Below, piece by piece: positions 1 through 9,116 of a stretch of DNA of 64,000 bases. Position 1 is the first letter of the stretch, and every line of letters starts with the position of its first letter. The position numbers were made by a program, and so were the translations under genes. This DNA comes from JAFEDN01 sp963844565. GTDB lineage: Bacteria > Pseudomonadota > Gammaproteobacteria > Coxiellales > Coxiellaceae. The stretch is from positions 1,922,001-1,986,000 of the forward strand of contig CAWJON010000002.1 in NCBI GenBank assembly GCA_963844565.1. The letters run 5' to 3'. The notes below the pieces were generated by a model that worked only from the letters and a program-made list of their open reading frames with translations, ran no database searches and was not told the DNA's origin.

Positions 1-229
1 CGGACAGTAGATATCGCTGTTCTATACTCCTCAGATGCTGCCAGAATTCGCCATTCAATTCTGATATCTCGATACGACTTCTTAATAAAGGCTGCAAGCG
101 TACCCCCGTTTTTAGACCGAGCATTTTTTGCTCATTAATAAAAACGGAAAATACAAAATGATCGCTGTAAAAAAATTCTTGCTGTTTTGCAAATGACCTA
201 TGGTATTTCACCGCTATTCCCTTGAGCAT
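1..229 (-). CDS. Partial hypothetical protein, 5' end only
   Basis: The minus strand is open from an ATG at 229 to the window edge (about 76 codons), so the C-terminus lies outside. An AGAGG ribosome binding site sits about 5 bases before the ATG, which supports this start. The visible N-terminus (MLKGIAVKYHRSFAKQQ...) is rich in aromatic and charged residues and has no signal peptide or membrane segment. I do not recognise the family. It stands alone, transcribed away from the amine oxidase gene at 593. Confidence 0.5.
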   Translation of the reverse strand, partial: MLKGIAVKYHRSFAKQQEFFYSDHFVFSVFINEQKMLGLKTGVRLQPLLRSRIEISELNGEFWQHLRSIEQRYLLS

Positions 230-320
230 CTACCTCTTTTACTAGGGTCCCTGACCCACCCAAACGTCTGCCAAAGCAAATATCCTCTAATTTACGGCGT
301 CCAGCATAAGCTCAGCCTAC

Positions 321-423
321 AGGGTCAAGTCTGAAATCTTAAACAAAACCTTATACAAAAGCTTAGCCAGCACTGTGGCTACTATTGAACAAAGAATCTG
401 CTTAAAATTTCAGACTTGACCCT
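321..423. repeat. Family 1 inverted-repeat element, variant copy
   Basis: About 103 bp that begin with AGGGTCAAGTCTGAAATC and end with the inverted complement TTTCAGACTTGACCCT. The termini match the 143-bp family 1 element found at 9242, 10749, 16905, 41499 and 53361, but the middle is different (it contains a CTTAGCCAGCACTGTGGCT stretch). It lies in the 363-bp gap between the partial gene at 1-229 and the amine oxidase. I see nothing else in that gap. Confidence 0.75.
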
Positions 424-592
424 ACAGTAACTACAGTAAATACCGTATAGAAGTCAAGATTAAGGACTTGCCCCCACATATAAACTTTACATAAAATGTC
501 AGAAGCGATACAATTTTACAGAAAGTAAGCTCATTAATAACTTTCGTCATTGAAGCCAAACGGAAGTTAAAAAAGAATTAAAGGATTATAAA

Positions 593-2524
593 ATGTTTAA
601 AATGATTTTTTCTTATTTTATTATGCTGCTTTTTTTACCTAGCTATTTGGCCTTAGCGAACTCTAATTCTGCCCCTTCAGCTTTTGAACCATTATCCGCA
701 ACCGAACTCATCAATGCTGTTAAAGTGGTGAAAAATGGCCCGCAATATTCCAATGATTTGATCTTTTCTCTCGTAAAACTCAAAGAGCCTAACGAAACTG
801 AGTCTAGTCCCCCACGTCAGGCTTCTTTATTAATGTTTAATCCTCAAAAAAATCAGGTTTTTGAAGCCATAGTCGATGTTCGCCAACAAAAACTTATTTC
901 TTGGCAGCCAATCCCCCAAGTTCAAGTCATGATGGGTGACTACGATCAGAAACGCTTCACTAAATTATTGAATGATAATGCTGACTGGAAAAAAGCCTTA
1001 GAAAAAAGAGGAATTAAAAACATCAAGGATGTTTACGTCGATTTTTGGATGCTGGATGCATCAAAAGATACTACATTAAAAAACCATAGATTAATAGGTG
1101 CGTTAGCCTTTTACCAAGGTGGTAGTCAATTTGTATATGGACGCCCCATTGAGGGTCTACGAGCAATGGCAGATTTAACTACCGGGAAAGTAACCATCAT
1201 TGATACTGGAATTGTACCCATCGCTCAAAAAGACAGCGCCTATGACAGCCGCTCAATGGCCCCCTTGCGTTCAGCTCCTAATTATGTGCAAATTCAGCAG
1301 AAAAAAAATGCTAGTTTTCAATTACAAGGACATCAACTTACTTGGCAGAATTGGCGCTTTACCATTTCATTCAATCCGCGCGATGGAGTGGTTTTGCATG
1401 ATATAACTTATTTTGATCAAAATAAATGGCGATCTATTTTAAAACGCGTTTCTCTGTCAGATATTGTCGTGCCTTATGGCGACCCTGACCCGCTATGGAA
1501 TTGGCGTCATGCCTTTGACGCCAGTGAGTATGGACTAGGATTTTCAGCATCGCCTTTGGAAAAAGAAGTGGAGACGCCAGAAAATACTTTATTATTAGAC
1601 ATCCCTACTGTCGATCAGCAGGGTAATTTGAAAAATCTAGAAAATATTATTGGTATTTATGAGCAGTATGATGGTTTTGTTTGGAGACATTATGATAAAG
1701 CAGTTTCTCATAAAAATGCAGCACGGCGTGCACAAGATTTGGTGATCACCTCAGCGATTACTGTAGATAATTATGATTACCTTGTTAGTTATATTTTTAA
1801 GCAGGACGCGAGTATAGAAGTAAAAATCACCTTAACAGGAATTATGTTAGCCAAAGGGGTTAATGCAAATTCTAATGAGCATTTTGGTCACATGGTATCG
1901 GACAATATTGTCGCCCCTCATCATCAACATTTTTTTAATTTTCGCTTAGATTTTGCTGTCGATGGAATGCATAATGAATTAATGGAAGCAAATACCAAGC
2001 CCGTACCCGCAGGCGCCAACAACCCCGCAGGAAATGCTTTTATGCATGTAGAAACCATATTAAAAAATACTAAAGAAGCGAGACGTAATATCAATCCATT
2101 TAGTGATCGATTCTGGGTTGTGTTTAATCCTCAAGTAAAAAATAATTTAGGGATGCCTGTCGGTTATGCTTTATTGCCTGGATCTAATACCATTCCATAC
2201 GAACAACCTGACAGCGCAGTTAGACAAAAGGCCGGCTTTATTAATTATCATCTTTGGGCTACCCCCTATGATCCTAATCAAATAAATGCGATGGGACTTT
2301 ATCCTGTTTTAAGCATTAAGCCGGATGGATTACCGCAATGGGCTGAAAAGAATAGTTCTCTAAAAGATACTCATATTGTACTTTGGTATACTGCGGGGGT
2401 CACCCACATTCCCAGACCTGAAGAATGGCCGGTTATGCCGAAAGCAGAGCTTACCTTTAAAATTGTCCCTATAGGATTTTTCAGCCGAAATCCCGCTATT
2501 AATTTGCCTGAATATTCCAATTAA
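593..2524 (+). CDS. Secreted copper amine oxidase (tyramine oxidase-like)
   Basis: A 643-residue primary-amine oxidase, which oxidises primary amines to aldehydes with release of ammonia and peroxide. Residues 1-22 form a signal peptide ending ALA, so it acts in the periplasm. The family's catalytic set is complete: base Asp309 in the FDASEYG motif, cofactor motif N-Y-D-Y at 393-396 whose Tyr394 becomes topaquinone, and copper ligands His444 and His446 (HQH) plus His605. It is shorter than E. coli TynA (about 757 residues) because the extra N-terminal D1 domain is missing, as in many family members. AAAGGA precedes the ATG. No dedicated aldehyde dehydrogenase lies beside it, so the substrate cannot be deduced from context. 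Confidence 0.93.
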   Translation: MFKMIFSYFIMLLFLPSYLALANSNSAPSAFEPLSATELINAVKVVKNGPQYSNDLIFSLVKLKEPNETESSPPRQASLLMFNPQKNQVFEAIVDVRQQKLISWQPIPQVQVMMGDYDQKRFTKLLNDNADWKKALEKRGIKNIKDVYVDFWMLDASKDTTLKNHRLIGALAFYQGGSQFVYGRPIEGLRAMADLTTGKVTIIDTGIVPIAQKDSAYDSRSMAPLRSAPNYVQIQQKKNASFQLQGHQLTWQNWRFTISFNPRDGVVLHDITYFDQNKWRSILKRVSLSDIVVPYGDPDPLWNWRHAFDASEYGLGFSASPLEKEVETPENTLLLDIPTVDQQGNLKNLENIIGIYEQYDGFVWRHYDKAVSHKNAARRAQDLVITSAITVDNYDYLVSYIFKQDASIEVKITLTGIMLAKGVNANSNEHFGHMVSDNIVAPHHQHFFNFRLDFAVDGMHNELMEANTKPVPAGANNPAGNAFMHVETILKNTKEARRNINPFSDRFWVVFNPQVKNNLGMPVGYALLPGSNTIPYEQPDSAVRQKAGFINYHLWATPYDPNQINAMGLYPVLSIKPDGLPQWAEKNSSLKDTHIVLWYTAGVTHIPRPEEWPVMPKAELTFKIVPIGFFSRNPAINLPEYSN

Positions 2525-2577
2525 ATCTATCGCTTAAGGGCCGATATCAGAGATCTTTAGAGATAAATGCCATCACC

Positions 2578-2730
2578 CACTTAATGTTTTATCGCCTTTG
2601 AGAACCTTCTGGGAAAAAGCTACTTTAATTCATGCGGAATGTCACCGAGGTGAATTTAGAGAAAGCGCCAATCGATTATCCAGACATTGGTATGACCTAG
2701 CCGTCAGCGCTTATTGATTATAAATCATTA
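2578..2730 (+). pseudogene. Fragment of an AbiEii-type toxin gene
   Basis: This stretch is nearly identical to an internal part of the intact AbiEii gene at 41012-41170, beginning at the AATGTTTTATCGCC string and running through the codons for the HWYDLAV motif. About 26 bases of the intact copy are then missing and similarity resumes for about 30 bases. There is no start, no antitoxin partner and no open frame of useful length. It is a scar of a second AbiE locus, or of recombination with the one 38 kb away. Confidence 0.85.
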
Positions 2731-2744
2731 ATCGGGTCAACAGT

Positions 2745-2874
2745 GGTGTCAGACACCAATGGCGCTTATGACTTCTAGTTTTTTCGATTGATCATAAAGG
2801 GGCATGGGCCTTTAGCTTGGTATCATTAGTGTCAAGCATGACGAGTTTCTAATCCGCCAGTCGACTTTGACACC
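2745..2874. repeat. Family 2 inverted-repeat element, degenerate copy
   Basis: Begins GGTGTCAGACACC and ends GTCGACTTTGACACC, with an internal GTGTCAAGCATGACGAGTTT that matches the full family 2 copies at 48729 and 50671. Shortened to about 130 bp. It follows directly on the AbiEii fragment, as family 2 elements also border gene fragments near 48.7 and 50.9 kb. Confidence 0.7.
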
Positions 2875-2972
2875 ACTCTCCTATAAAACCTCTGTGGGAA
2901 AATAATAATTACTGATTCCCGAAAATTTCTGGCAGCAAAAGTCTCATCACTTTGGAGTTTAGATATATTTTT

Positions 2973-3245
2973 TTATTTCTTGGCACAAGTAGGGAGATTA
3001 GTCGTTCCGAGCACAAAGCTGTTTTCGACATTGATGATGCAAGCATATTTTTTACCAGATCTAGTAGTCACTGTGTAGTACGTATTCGGTGTCTCGTTGC
3101 GACGATCGGTAATCGTAAGTTCTTTTTGTGGGATTCCCAATGCATCAGCTGTATTAGCGATCAGGTGCTCATCCGATAATATGATGGATGTACAACCGGA
3201 AATAAAACAACTGCCCACAAGGACGCCAATTAATAATCTAGACAT
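2973..3245 (-). CDS. Small predicted lipoprotein
   Basis: A 90-residue protein. The N-terminus has a positive charge, a hydrophobic stretch and a lipobox ending S-G-C18, so it should be lipidated and anchored in a membrane after signal peptidase II cleavage. The mature part ends with a YTVTTRSGKKYAC segment and a second Cys near the C-terminus that could form a disulfide. It resembles short lipoproteins of unknown function in Legionella-type genomes. It is transcribed alone; a cupin gene follows on the same strand with about 640 bp between the two starts. Confidence 0.7.
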   Translation of the reverse strand: MSRLLIGVLVGSCFISGCTSIILSDEHLIANTADALGIPQKELTITDRRNETPNTYYTVTTRSGKKYACIINVENSFVLGTTNLPTCAKK

Positions 3246-3339
3246 ATTTACTCCATATTTTTTCGTATTATAAACCCATTACACTTCAAGATGCGAACTC
3301 TCGCTCCCTAGTTGACCCTCTAGATTTTGACTCTTTTTT

Positions 3340-3885
3340 TTAGAGTTTACGCCAACTGGGTTTTGTTGAGTCTACCAGTTTAAAATCGACGGGGCCTATT
3401 CCAAAGATCGCGATAATAGCCGGCTCCTTCGCGTCCTTTTTCACACCGTCATAATGCGGCGTACGAGCGAAGCGCTCGACAAACCCGCCAGTTGGCACCT
3501 GAATGCAATGATTTGGATCAAAATCCTTGCCGCTGTTAACGCACCACGTGCCAGATACCACGACACTCAAACGATCAGTCACGTAACTGTGTGGGGCACT
3601 CATGTATCCCGGATACCATTTTACCAAAACGCAGTAAGGACCTACCTTGTTCAGGTTGCCATACAGCGTAGCCATTTCTACGCTGTGCCTTGGGTCACTG
3701 CTCGATGAGGTCCATTTGACGTCCTTGGGAAGTACGACTATGGTCTGCAGCGGATTAAGTGGAGAGGCTTCAGCTTGTACACTCCAGAAGTAGATTAGAC
3801 AGATGAAAGCACAAAGCCTCACAGCAGGACAAATAAGTTTGAAATTAAAGCTCGCACTATTTTGTGAAAGTTGACTGCATAACAT
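3340..3885 (-). CDS. Exported cupin-domain protein
   Basis: I place the start at the ATG at 3885 because GAGGGA lies 7 bases upstream; the frame stays open upstream to a TTG at 3951. The protein is about 181 residues. A hydrophobic stretch ending SVQAEA suggests a signal peptide with a long n-region. The rest fits a single cupin barrel: a metal-binding-like PGYMSAPHSYVTDRLSVVVSG segment, then G-G-F-V.....HYDG in the second half. Cupins of this kind bind metals and small molecules; the substrate cannot be told. Confidence 0.65.
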   Translation of the reverse strand: MLCSQLSQNSASFNFKLICPAVRLCAFICLIYFWSVQAEASPLNPLQTIVVLPKDVKWTSSSSDPRHSVEMATLYGNLNKVGPYCVLVKWYPGYMSAPHSYVTDRLSVVVSGTWCVNSGKDFDPNHCIQVPTGGFVERFARTPHYDGVKKDAKEPAIIAIFGIGPVDFKLVDSTKPSWRKL

Positions 3886-3999
3886 TGCTGATTCCCTCAT
3901 GGTTTTTACATACAGCCCTTCCCCCGGTCTCGTCATCACAATGAATATCAAATTATGAAGAACCTAATCCCAGAACCGTGACTGTATTTGAATAAATAA

Positions 4000-4068
4000 T
4001 TTGCTTAAGATTTCAACTTGCCCCCCTTTATCCAGGAATTTTTTTTCAATTTTTCAGGCCTGACCCCC
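4000..4068. repeat. Remnants of two REP-like repeat ends
   Basis: Positions 4000-4026 resemble the right terminus of the family 1 element (TTGCTTAAGATTTCAACTTG then a C-run). Positions 4050-4068 carry a different palindromic motif, TTTTTCAGGCCTGACCCCC, which recurs as TTTTTCAGGTCTGACCCCC near 48615-48633, close to a RAYT pseudogene. The rest of the gap 3952-4267 shows only a short open minus-strand stretch (about 4083-4187, about 35 codons, ending KMESKEEQAA) of unknown origin. Confidence 0.5.
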
Positions 4069-4267
4069 TTTTGGTCTCGACCTTATGCCGCTTGCTCTTC
4101 TTTACTTTCCATCTTAATACGCCCCGCATGGAATAACCCCCGTTTTTGCAGGGTAAACTTCAAGCATAAGAAAGCTTTTTGTTAGTTTTTTATAACCTTT
4201 TATATTATAATTCCTACTGCTCGTGGATATCAACTTATTAAAGTATGCCACATAAGGAAAGGATGAC

Positions 4268-4534
4268 ATGAAACGTGTATTATTTGTCGGCCAAAAACCT
4301 GAAACCGTCGATTTCTCCGATCCTGCTTTACCACCAGGGTTTAATGCAGAAAAAATTCATGCAGGGATTGCAATTGGAATTAGCAAATTGAAAGACCGCG
4401 GATGGCAAGCGGATGAGTGCATGATCACACCTAACGACAGTGGTTGCTCAACATTGGAGAAGCAACTTAAATCAACAAACTATGATTGCGTTGGGTGTTG
4501 GTTAAAACAAAAAGTTATTTTACACCCTGACTGA
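4268..4534 (+). pseudogene. Truncated conserved hypothetical (MKRVLFVGQKPETVDFSDPALPPG family)
   Basis: The N-terminal 75 residues match a conserved small-protein family that starts M-K-R-V-L-F-V-G-Q-K-P-E-T-V and normally runs to about 120-140 residues through a YDCVVIGAG-type strand. Here the sequence leaves the family directly after TNYDCV and ends in an unrelated 13-residue tail, which points to a frameshift or deletion. A good AAGGA site precedes the ATG. The function of the family is not established to my knowledge. It could still yield a stable short protein. Confidence 0.6.
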
Positions 4535-4587
4535 GGGGGCTAGATGATTATCAGGTCAGGCCTGGCCCAATTATAAAAGGAATTAGT

Positions 4588-4932
4588 ATGTCTAATATAA
4601 CAGACGAAACTCAAAAACTCTTTAAAGATCTTATGGCAAAACGCCCTCTAGCCGAAAAATACCATCAAAAATATTTTGGCCATGCTCCACCCATCATAAG
4701 CTGTATTTTTAATGGAAGGAGAATGGTTGCACTCGGCAGCTCTTTAGTACCTTCAGATAATCCGGATCGAGACTGGAATACTCCATCAGAATTTTTATCT
4801 TCTCACCTTAAAACTACTCTTGGAAATAAAAGATTTTTTTTAAATTTTTTATCGACTCTAACACCTTGGATGTTGACGCTTACTATGGTAACTCAGTTCC
4901 ACGAGAATGCAAGACCCTGTTCTCCCTCTTAA
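4588..4932 (+). CDS. Hypothetical protein with a possible -1 frameshift to 5024
   Basis: In frame 0 the product is 114 residues. At 4836-4851 there is a run of T8-A3-T6 that contains three overlapping X-XXY-YYZ slippery heptamers in the right phase. The -1 frame from 4851 is open for another 57 codons to TAA at 5022-5024 (IDSNTLDVDAYYGNSVP...), giving a product of about 145 residues. The -1 tail looks more protein-like than the frame 0 tail (STLTPWMLTLTMV...). A homopolymer mutation that broke the gene is as likely as programmed frameshifting. AAAGGA precedes the ATG. Family not recognised. Confidence 0.5.
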   Translation: MSNITDETQKLFKDLMAKRPLAEKYHQKYFGHAPPIISCIFNGRRMVALGSSLVPSDNPDRDWNTPSEFLSSHLKTTLGNKRFFLNFLSTLTPWMLTLTMVTQFHENARPCSPS

Positions 4933-5044
4933 TTGCAAGCCTAAGCTTTGCTTGGGCTCCGCAGCAAAATAAAGATAGCATTCCCATATTAATAAATGCT
5001 ATAAGATTAGAAATAAAATTTTAAAACAAATCCAAAGGGAGCAG

Positions 5045-8000
5045 ATGATGCGTATAATCTTAAATTTAATATTATTCACTCAAGTTGTTTTTAAAAACCC
5101 TCTTCTCTTTTCCGCAAATGCACAATTAGAAGTAAAAATGGATACTTTGCCAAATGAGAACCCCATTGTAAACGAATGGGTCGCCGCAGCTTTAAACCCT
5201 AAATTTGACGAATCTACTTTAATGATTGAAAAAATCGTGAACTTTAATTCCGAAACACCTTTGGCTATGCAAAATTTTAAAATAAATAGCTTTGAAAGCA
5301 CTCTTCTACATCATGCTTTGCGAAATTTTCGTTTGCTATTAAGTAAAGAATTAATACAATCATTGTCAGATGAAATAGAAGGTAGCGCCTTTGACAACAT
5401 AGCCTCCCCCCCCTGGGCTATATATGCGCCTTTAGAATTTATGTTGACCTCCAATCTACCAGAGGACCTGCGCCTGTCTGTAACAAAATCTCTTTTAGAG
5501 AGAAAATCAAGCCTTTATTTGCGGCGTTCACGCTTTGCTTATAAAACAATTTTACAAGCAGCAATCATCAAAAATTTAAATCCCCAGTTTTGTGAGTTAT
5601 TAGTTTCAATAGGCGGCGTTCCCCCCGGCCACCATCCAGACTACATTACTGATCACGAAAATTTATTAAGCTCACCGCTTGGCCTCGCGGTGATGAACGT
5701 ACAAAAACCGGACTTTGAAGAATTATTAAGCATTTTTGTTCAAAATGGCGCTGATATTAATGAACTAATCCCGGTCAATGCGACATGGAACGCCACTGTT
5801 TTAGGGATTTTATGCGGATTGCCTTGGGATAAATACCACGAATCAAAAGATGACTATTTATATAAGGTGTCTACACTTTTAATTTGGGGCTCCAGATTTA
5901 ATATAAATGATAATTTCGATAGAAACAGTTTTAAACTTGCACGTATAGCTAATAATGGTTATTTATTTCCTAATGCTTATTTTCCATTTATCCTCTTGGA
6001 TTATCTATTAGATATTTTTCCGCACACCTCAAGCGAAATTCGTTTTTTACGTTTTGTACCTTTAAGTAAGCACTTCTTTAGAGTAATGCTACCCTCACTC
6101 TTCCTTATCATTTATACACTTTCAGCTGCTCTTAATAGCCGTTTCAAAAAATGTAAAAAATTCGTGCTTAAAGAAGAAAAAAAAGATACTGATAATGAGC
6201 TTTTGGAAAATAAATCAACTGCTTCCCCTCCGGAGAAAAAATCGGATACTGTAAAAAGTAGGACAAAAGAAAAAAATGTCGACAATGAAACTCCGTCTCC
6301 CTCTGTAAATCCTAATCCTAATGATGAGGCTAAAATCAATAAAAATTTACCCCTATGCCCCGAAAAATTTTTGAATTCAAACAATAACGACAAAGAAATA
6401 AAAATATTCTTATCCAATTATTTTGCACAGAACCTTGATTTAAATTCTTTTTGGGGCGAGCGTGGTGACACCCTGTTAATGCACCTCATACGCAGTGGTC
6501 ATATAGAAAGCGCAAAATTCATGATAGATAAAATTATGAATAAATATCCACACCTAATTAATGAAGTGAATAATTACGGACAAACGGCATTAATAGTGGG
6601 CTGTCAATCAAATACCGTAGTTATAGTCAGTTATTTATTAAATGAAGAAAAAATCCCTAACCTTTACGTTAAATTGCGCGACAAACGTGGCGACAATGCC
6701 CTTTTTATTTGGCTGCAGCATTCATTACAACCTCTTAAACAAACCTTTTCCTGCGCAAAGAAACTTATTCAACGCGGTTGTGAATTAACCGAGGCAGCGC
6801 GCACGACAACTACATTTTTGCAATTTGACGACAAGCAGCGCAATGAACTTGAAATGCTAGCTTCTGAACAAACAGGGAATTTAGAAAATAAAAGAACAAC
6901 AACGATGCCGATGACGAAAACAAAAAATCAGCGTAGAAAATCGGCAGACATAATAACTTCTAGCCCACCCTTCAAAAAAACAAGCTTACTCAAAAGGGAA
7001 CAGCGTAAGAAATCGCTACCCATCAATTCTGAAGAATTAAAACCTCATGATGACTTACTATTTCAGCAAAATCGTAGGCTTTTCGATCTTTTCTACAGAG
7101 ATATCAAGTATTTGATTTCTGCTTTTTTTAGAAAATCTAATACCCCGCTAGAAAGGTTCTGCCGTCATGCCGAATTGCTGATGCTTATATTGGATTTATC
7201 AAAAACTATAGAAAATTTTAATAAATCCAATGGAAATTATTCTGAAAAATCTCTCGCAGCGGAATTAATGTACTACATACGGCATAGTGTAATACCGCTC
7301 TTATTAAAAGCAAATTCAACTTCAGCTTTATCAGCAGTAGAAGAAATGGCAAATCAATTTATTCAATGGATACCGGCTTCACTCAGCAAAAAGATTCAGT
7401 TAATGCCATTCTTAACTGCCGAGGAAATGCAAGAGTTTTCTACACCAATACAATGTATAGTCAATTTTTTCCAGCAGAAAAATTTATCTGGTTTAGAGCT
7501 GGGTCAAAGCAAATTATTTCAAGAAATTGTGCGTTTTCACTCGCAAATGAGTGGAGCTGAGTTTGTCCCTGCTAAACACGAAGCTTACGTAATTTTTGCA
7601 TTACCGATTATCAATGAGATTTATACAAAAATTTCTCTTAATTTAAAATATAAAGACCAATCTAGCAGTCAACGTGTTTTAGTTATATTATTATTTTCTT
7701 GTGGAGATGCTTATTCAAAGTATAATAACCCCAACCAAAGTAGAGCATTTAGTGATTTTGTAGACACTTGTCGGATTATGCTTAGAAACCCCTTGATGCA
7801 TGATCCTAATTTGAGCTTTTTGAACGTTGAACAACAATCAATTCAAGATCTCTGTGCGCAAGCGCAACAAGCTAGTCATGCACAAGGGTTAAGCCCAAAA
7901 CCAAACTGGAAGAATACTGCCTACGATTATGAATCTGCTCAGCAACATCCGGCGGCCGCAATATTGTCGAGTTGCAGCTTCTTTGCTAAGTGCCCAAGTC

Positions 8001-8125
8001 CCAGCGAAGCAAAATTCATCGAAAAAACTGTTTTGGAGTATTTAGGCTCTCCAATTAAGCGTAAGAAAACTTATGAACCATTTATTCCCGCTACGATTGA
8101 TGTGCCGGCCATTGGTAATCGATAA
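5045..8125 (+). CDS. Large ankyrin-repeat protein with signal and membrane segments
   Basis: A 1026-residue protein. Residues 1-26 form a signal-like hydrophobic N-terminus. Degenerate ankyrin repeats are visible around 175-290 (e.g. LLSIFVQNGADINELI) and again around 466-585 (GDTLLMHLIRSGHIESAKFMI; NNYGQTALIVGCQSN). A hydrophobic stretch near 347-365 is a likely transmembrane helix, followed by a Lys/Glu/Ser-rich linker to about 450. The last 400 residues are helical-looking and unassigned. Ankyrin proteins of this size in Legionellales are often host-directed effectors, but a Sec-type signal argues for an exported or membrane protein. GGAG precedes the tandem ATG codons. Confidence 0.7.
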   Translation: MMRIILNLILFTQVVFKNPLLFSANAQLEVKMDTLPNENPIVNEWVAAALNPKFDESTLMIEKIVNFNSETPLAMQNFKINSFESTLLHHALRNFRLLLSKELIQSLSDEIEGSAFDNIASPPWAIYAPLEFMLTSNLPEDLRLSVTKSLLERKSSLYLRRSRFAYKTILQAAIIKNLNPQFCELLVSIGGVPPGHHPDYITDHENLLSSPLGLAVMNVQKPDFEELLSIFVQNGADINELIPVNATWNATVLGILCGLPWDKYHESKDDYLYKVSTLLIWGSRFNINDNFDRNSFKLARIANNGYLFPNAYFPFILLDYLLDIFPHTSSEIRFLRFVPLSKHFFRVMLPSLFLIIYTLSAALNSRFKKCKKFVLKEEKKDTDNELLENKSTASPPEKKSDTVKSRTKEKNVDNETPSPSVNPNPNDEAKINKNLPLCPEKFLNSNNNDKEIKIFLSNYFAQNLDLNSFWGERGDTLLMHLIRSGHIESAKFMIDKIMNKYPHLINEVNNYGQTALIVGCQSNTVVIVSYLLNEEKIPNLYVKLRDKRGDNALFIWLQHSLQPLKQTFSCAKKLIQRGCELTEAARTTTTFLQFDDKQRNELEMLASEQTGNLENKRTTTMPMTKTKNQRRKSADIITSSPPFKKTSLLKREQRKKSLPINSEELKPHDDLLFQQNRRLFDLFYRDIKYLISAFFRKSNTPLERFCRHAELLMLILDLSKTIENFNKSNGNYSEKSLAAELMYYIRHSVIPLLLKANSTSALSAVEEMANQFIQWIPASLSKKIQLMPFLTAEEMQEFSTPIQCIVNFFQQKNLSGLELGQSKLFQEIVRFHSQMSGAEFVPAKHEAYVIFALPIINEIYTKISLNLKYKDQSSSQRVLVILLFSCGDAYSKYNNPNQSRAFSDFVDTCRIMLRNPLMHDPNLSFLNVEQQSIQDLCAQAQQASHAQGLSPKPNWKNTAYDYESAQQHPAAAILSSCSFFAKCPSPSEAKFIEKTVLEYLGSPIKRKKTYEPFIPATIDVPAIGNR

Positions 8126-8300
8126 TGAGTAGTGCGTGATCTGAGAAGTGCTGTTCTTTGTAAATAGAAACGCTTTTGATGGCATCATGAAAATGCAGGG
8201 TAACGATTTGACAGTCGATGCGCCAGCCGACATTTTTAGCTCGCGTCTGTCCGCGGTGCGACCACCAAGTATATTGATCAGCTTCTTGATTGATCACTCG
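8109..8300 (-). pseudogene. C-terminal fragment of exodeoxyribonuclease III
   Basis: The minus strand encodes a stretch that reads like the end of ExoIII: QYTWWSHRGQTRAKNVGWRID, then KSVSIYKEQHFSDHALLIIDY. In intact enzymes the last part is FSDHAP, where the His is catalytic. The N-terminal three quarters are absent and nothing in frame precedes it. The fragment runs tail-to-tail into the 3' end of the ankyrin gene, so it is debris of an older gene arrangement. Confidence 0.8.
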
Positions 8301-8344
8301 CGGTAAAATAGTGGTAAAATACAAAGATCGCTAAGTTACAATCC

Positions 8345-8550
8345 TTAAAAATCATAATCCGCCAGATCGTGGATCGTAAAGTACGTTCTGCTAATTTTTA
8401 ATTGGATTCCAGATGATTTTTTCGAAGCAAACAGCCTCAGATTTTTGGCATCCGTGTGATTACGCTGAATTAACAACTCAACGAGTTGTCGGCCAACATT
8501 CCAGTTGCACCAATGATTGAAATGATTTCGGTATTCTTTAAATTTTTCAT
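8345..8550 (-). pseudogene. N-terminal fragment of aspartate-semialdehyde dehydrogenase, frameshifted
   Basis: From an ATG at 8550 with an AGGA site, the minus strand reads MKNLKNTEIISIIGATG. After a one-base shift it continues NVGRQLVELLIQRN...KNLRLFASKKSSG to a stop at 8345-8347. The nucleotide-binding GATGxVG motif and the LRLFAS segment are typical of the Asd N-terminus. The catalytic Cys domain is absent. It is separated from the ExoIII fragment by under 50 bp, so two unrelated gene ends lie side by side. Confidence 0.65.
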
Positions 8551-8621
8551 ATGAATCCTCTTAGTAGATCTACAAAAATAAAGTGAAAAAATACAGTTTT
8601 ATGCCAGACTAACATAATTTT

Positions 8622-9050
8622 TTATTCGGATACTAACATATCCTCTTGCCAAGAATAGGCGGGGTGTGTCATGCGATACTCTTGAATATGGCTAATCTTA
8701 TTCTCATTTATTTTATAAAGGCTACACCCTGAAAATGTATATGGATTTCTATTTGAAACACAGGAAAAATCCCATTCCACAAAAGCTACAGATTGAGTGT
8801 GACAAAAATAAAAAGAACGAAGTTGCCATTTCTGTATCTTGCTTTTTGCTGCTTTCCAATATTGAAACCATTTTTCCACGGCTTCTTTACCATGATAAGT
8901 GGGGCCATGCGATTCTACTATAATGCAGTTTTCTGAAAGACAAGAAGTGATGAGAGATAAATTGTTTTGTTCCCAACCTTGCATGTACTGCTTCACTAAA
9001 TTAAAAGCGATGTCTTCTGCCATTCCTTTTTCTCGGTTTATGTCAGTCAT
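8622..9050 (-). CDS. NTF2/SnoaL-like protein
   Basis: A small alpha+beta barrel protein of the nuclear-transport-factor-2 type. I use the ATG at 9050 (MTDINREKGMAED), not the upstream TTG at 9071, because no good site supports the longer form; an ATG at 9023 is also possible. The pattern is typical: helical start with QYMQGWEQNNLSLI, then SENCIIVESHGPTYHGKEAVEKWF, and a final beta pair with HIQEYRMTHPAY. Such proteins bind or isomerise small hydrophobic molecules. A second family member lies at 10993-11367. Confidence 0.7.
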   Translation of the reverse strand: MTDINREKGMAEDIAFNLVKQYMQGWEQNNLSLITSCLSENCIIVESHGPTYHGKEAVEKWFQYWKAAKSKIQKWQLRSFYFCHTQSVAFVEWDFSCVSNRNPYTFSGCSLYKINENKISHIQEYRMTHPAYSWQEDMLVSE

Positions 9051-9116
9051 TGTACGAATGAACAACCTCAAGTTTATCCAAATAAGCCAAATACCTCGAG
9101 CAATAGAGATTTCAAT

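Noticed and set aside
1200..1406. ORF inside the amine oxidase gene
   Set aside because: Out-of-frame shadow of a clearly coding sequence with conserved catalytic motifs in the main frame.
4083..4187. Short minus-strand open stretch ending KMESKEEQAA
   Set aside because: About 35 codons, no start and no recognised family; kept only as a remark in the repeat entry.
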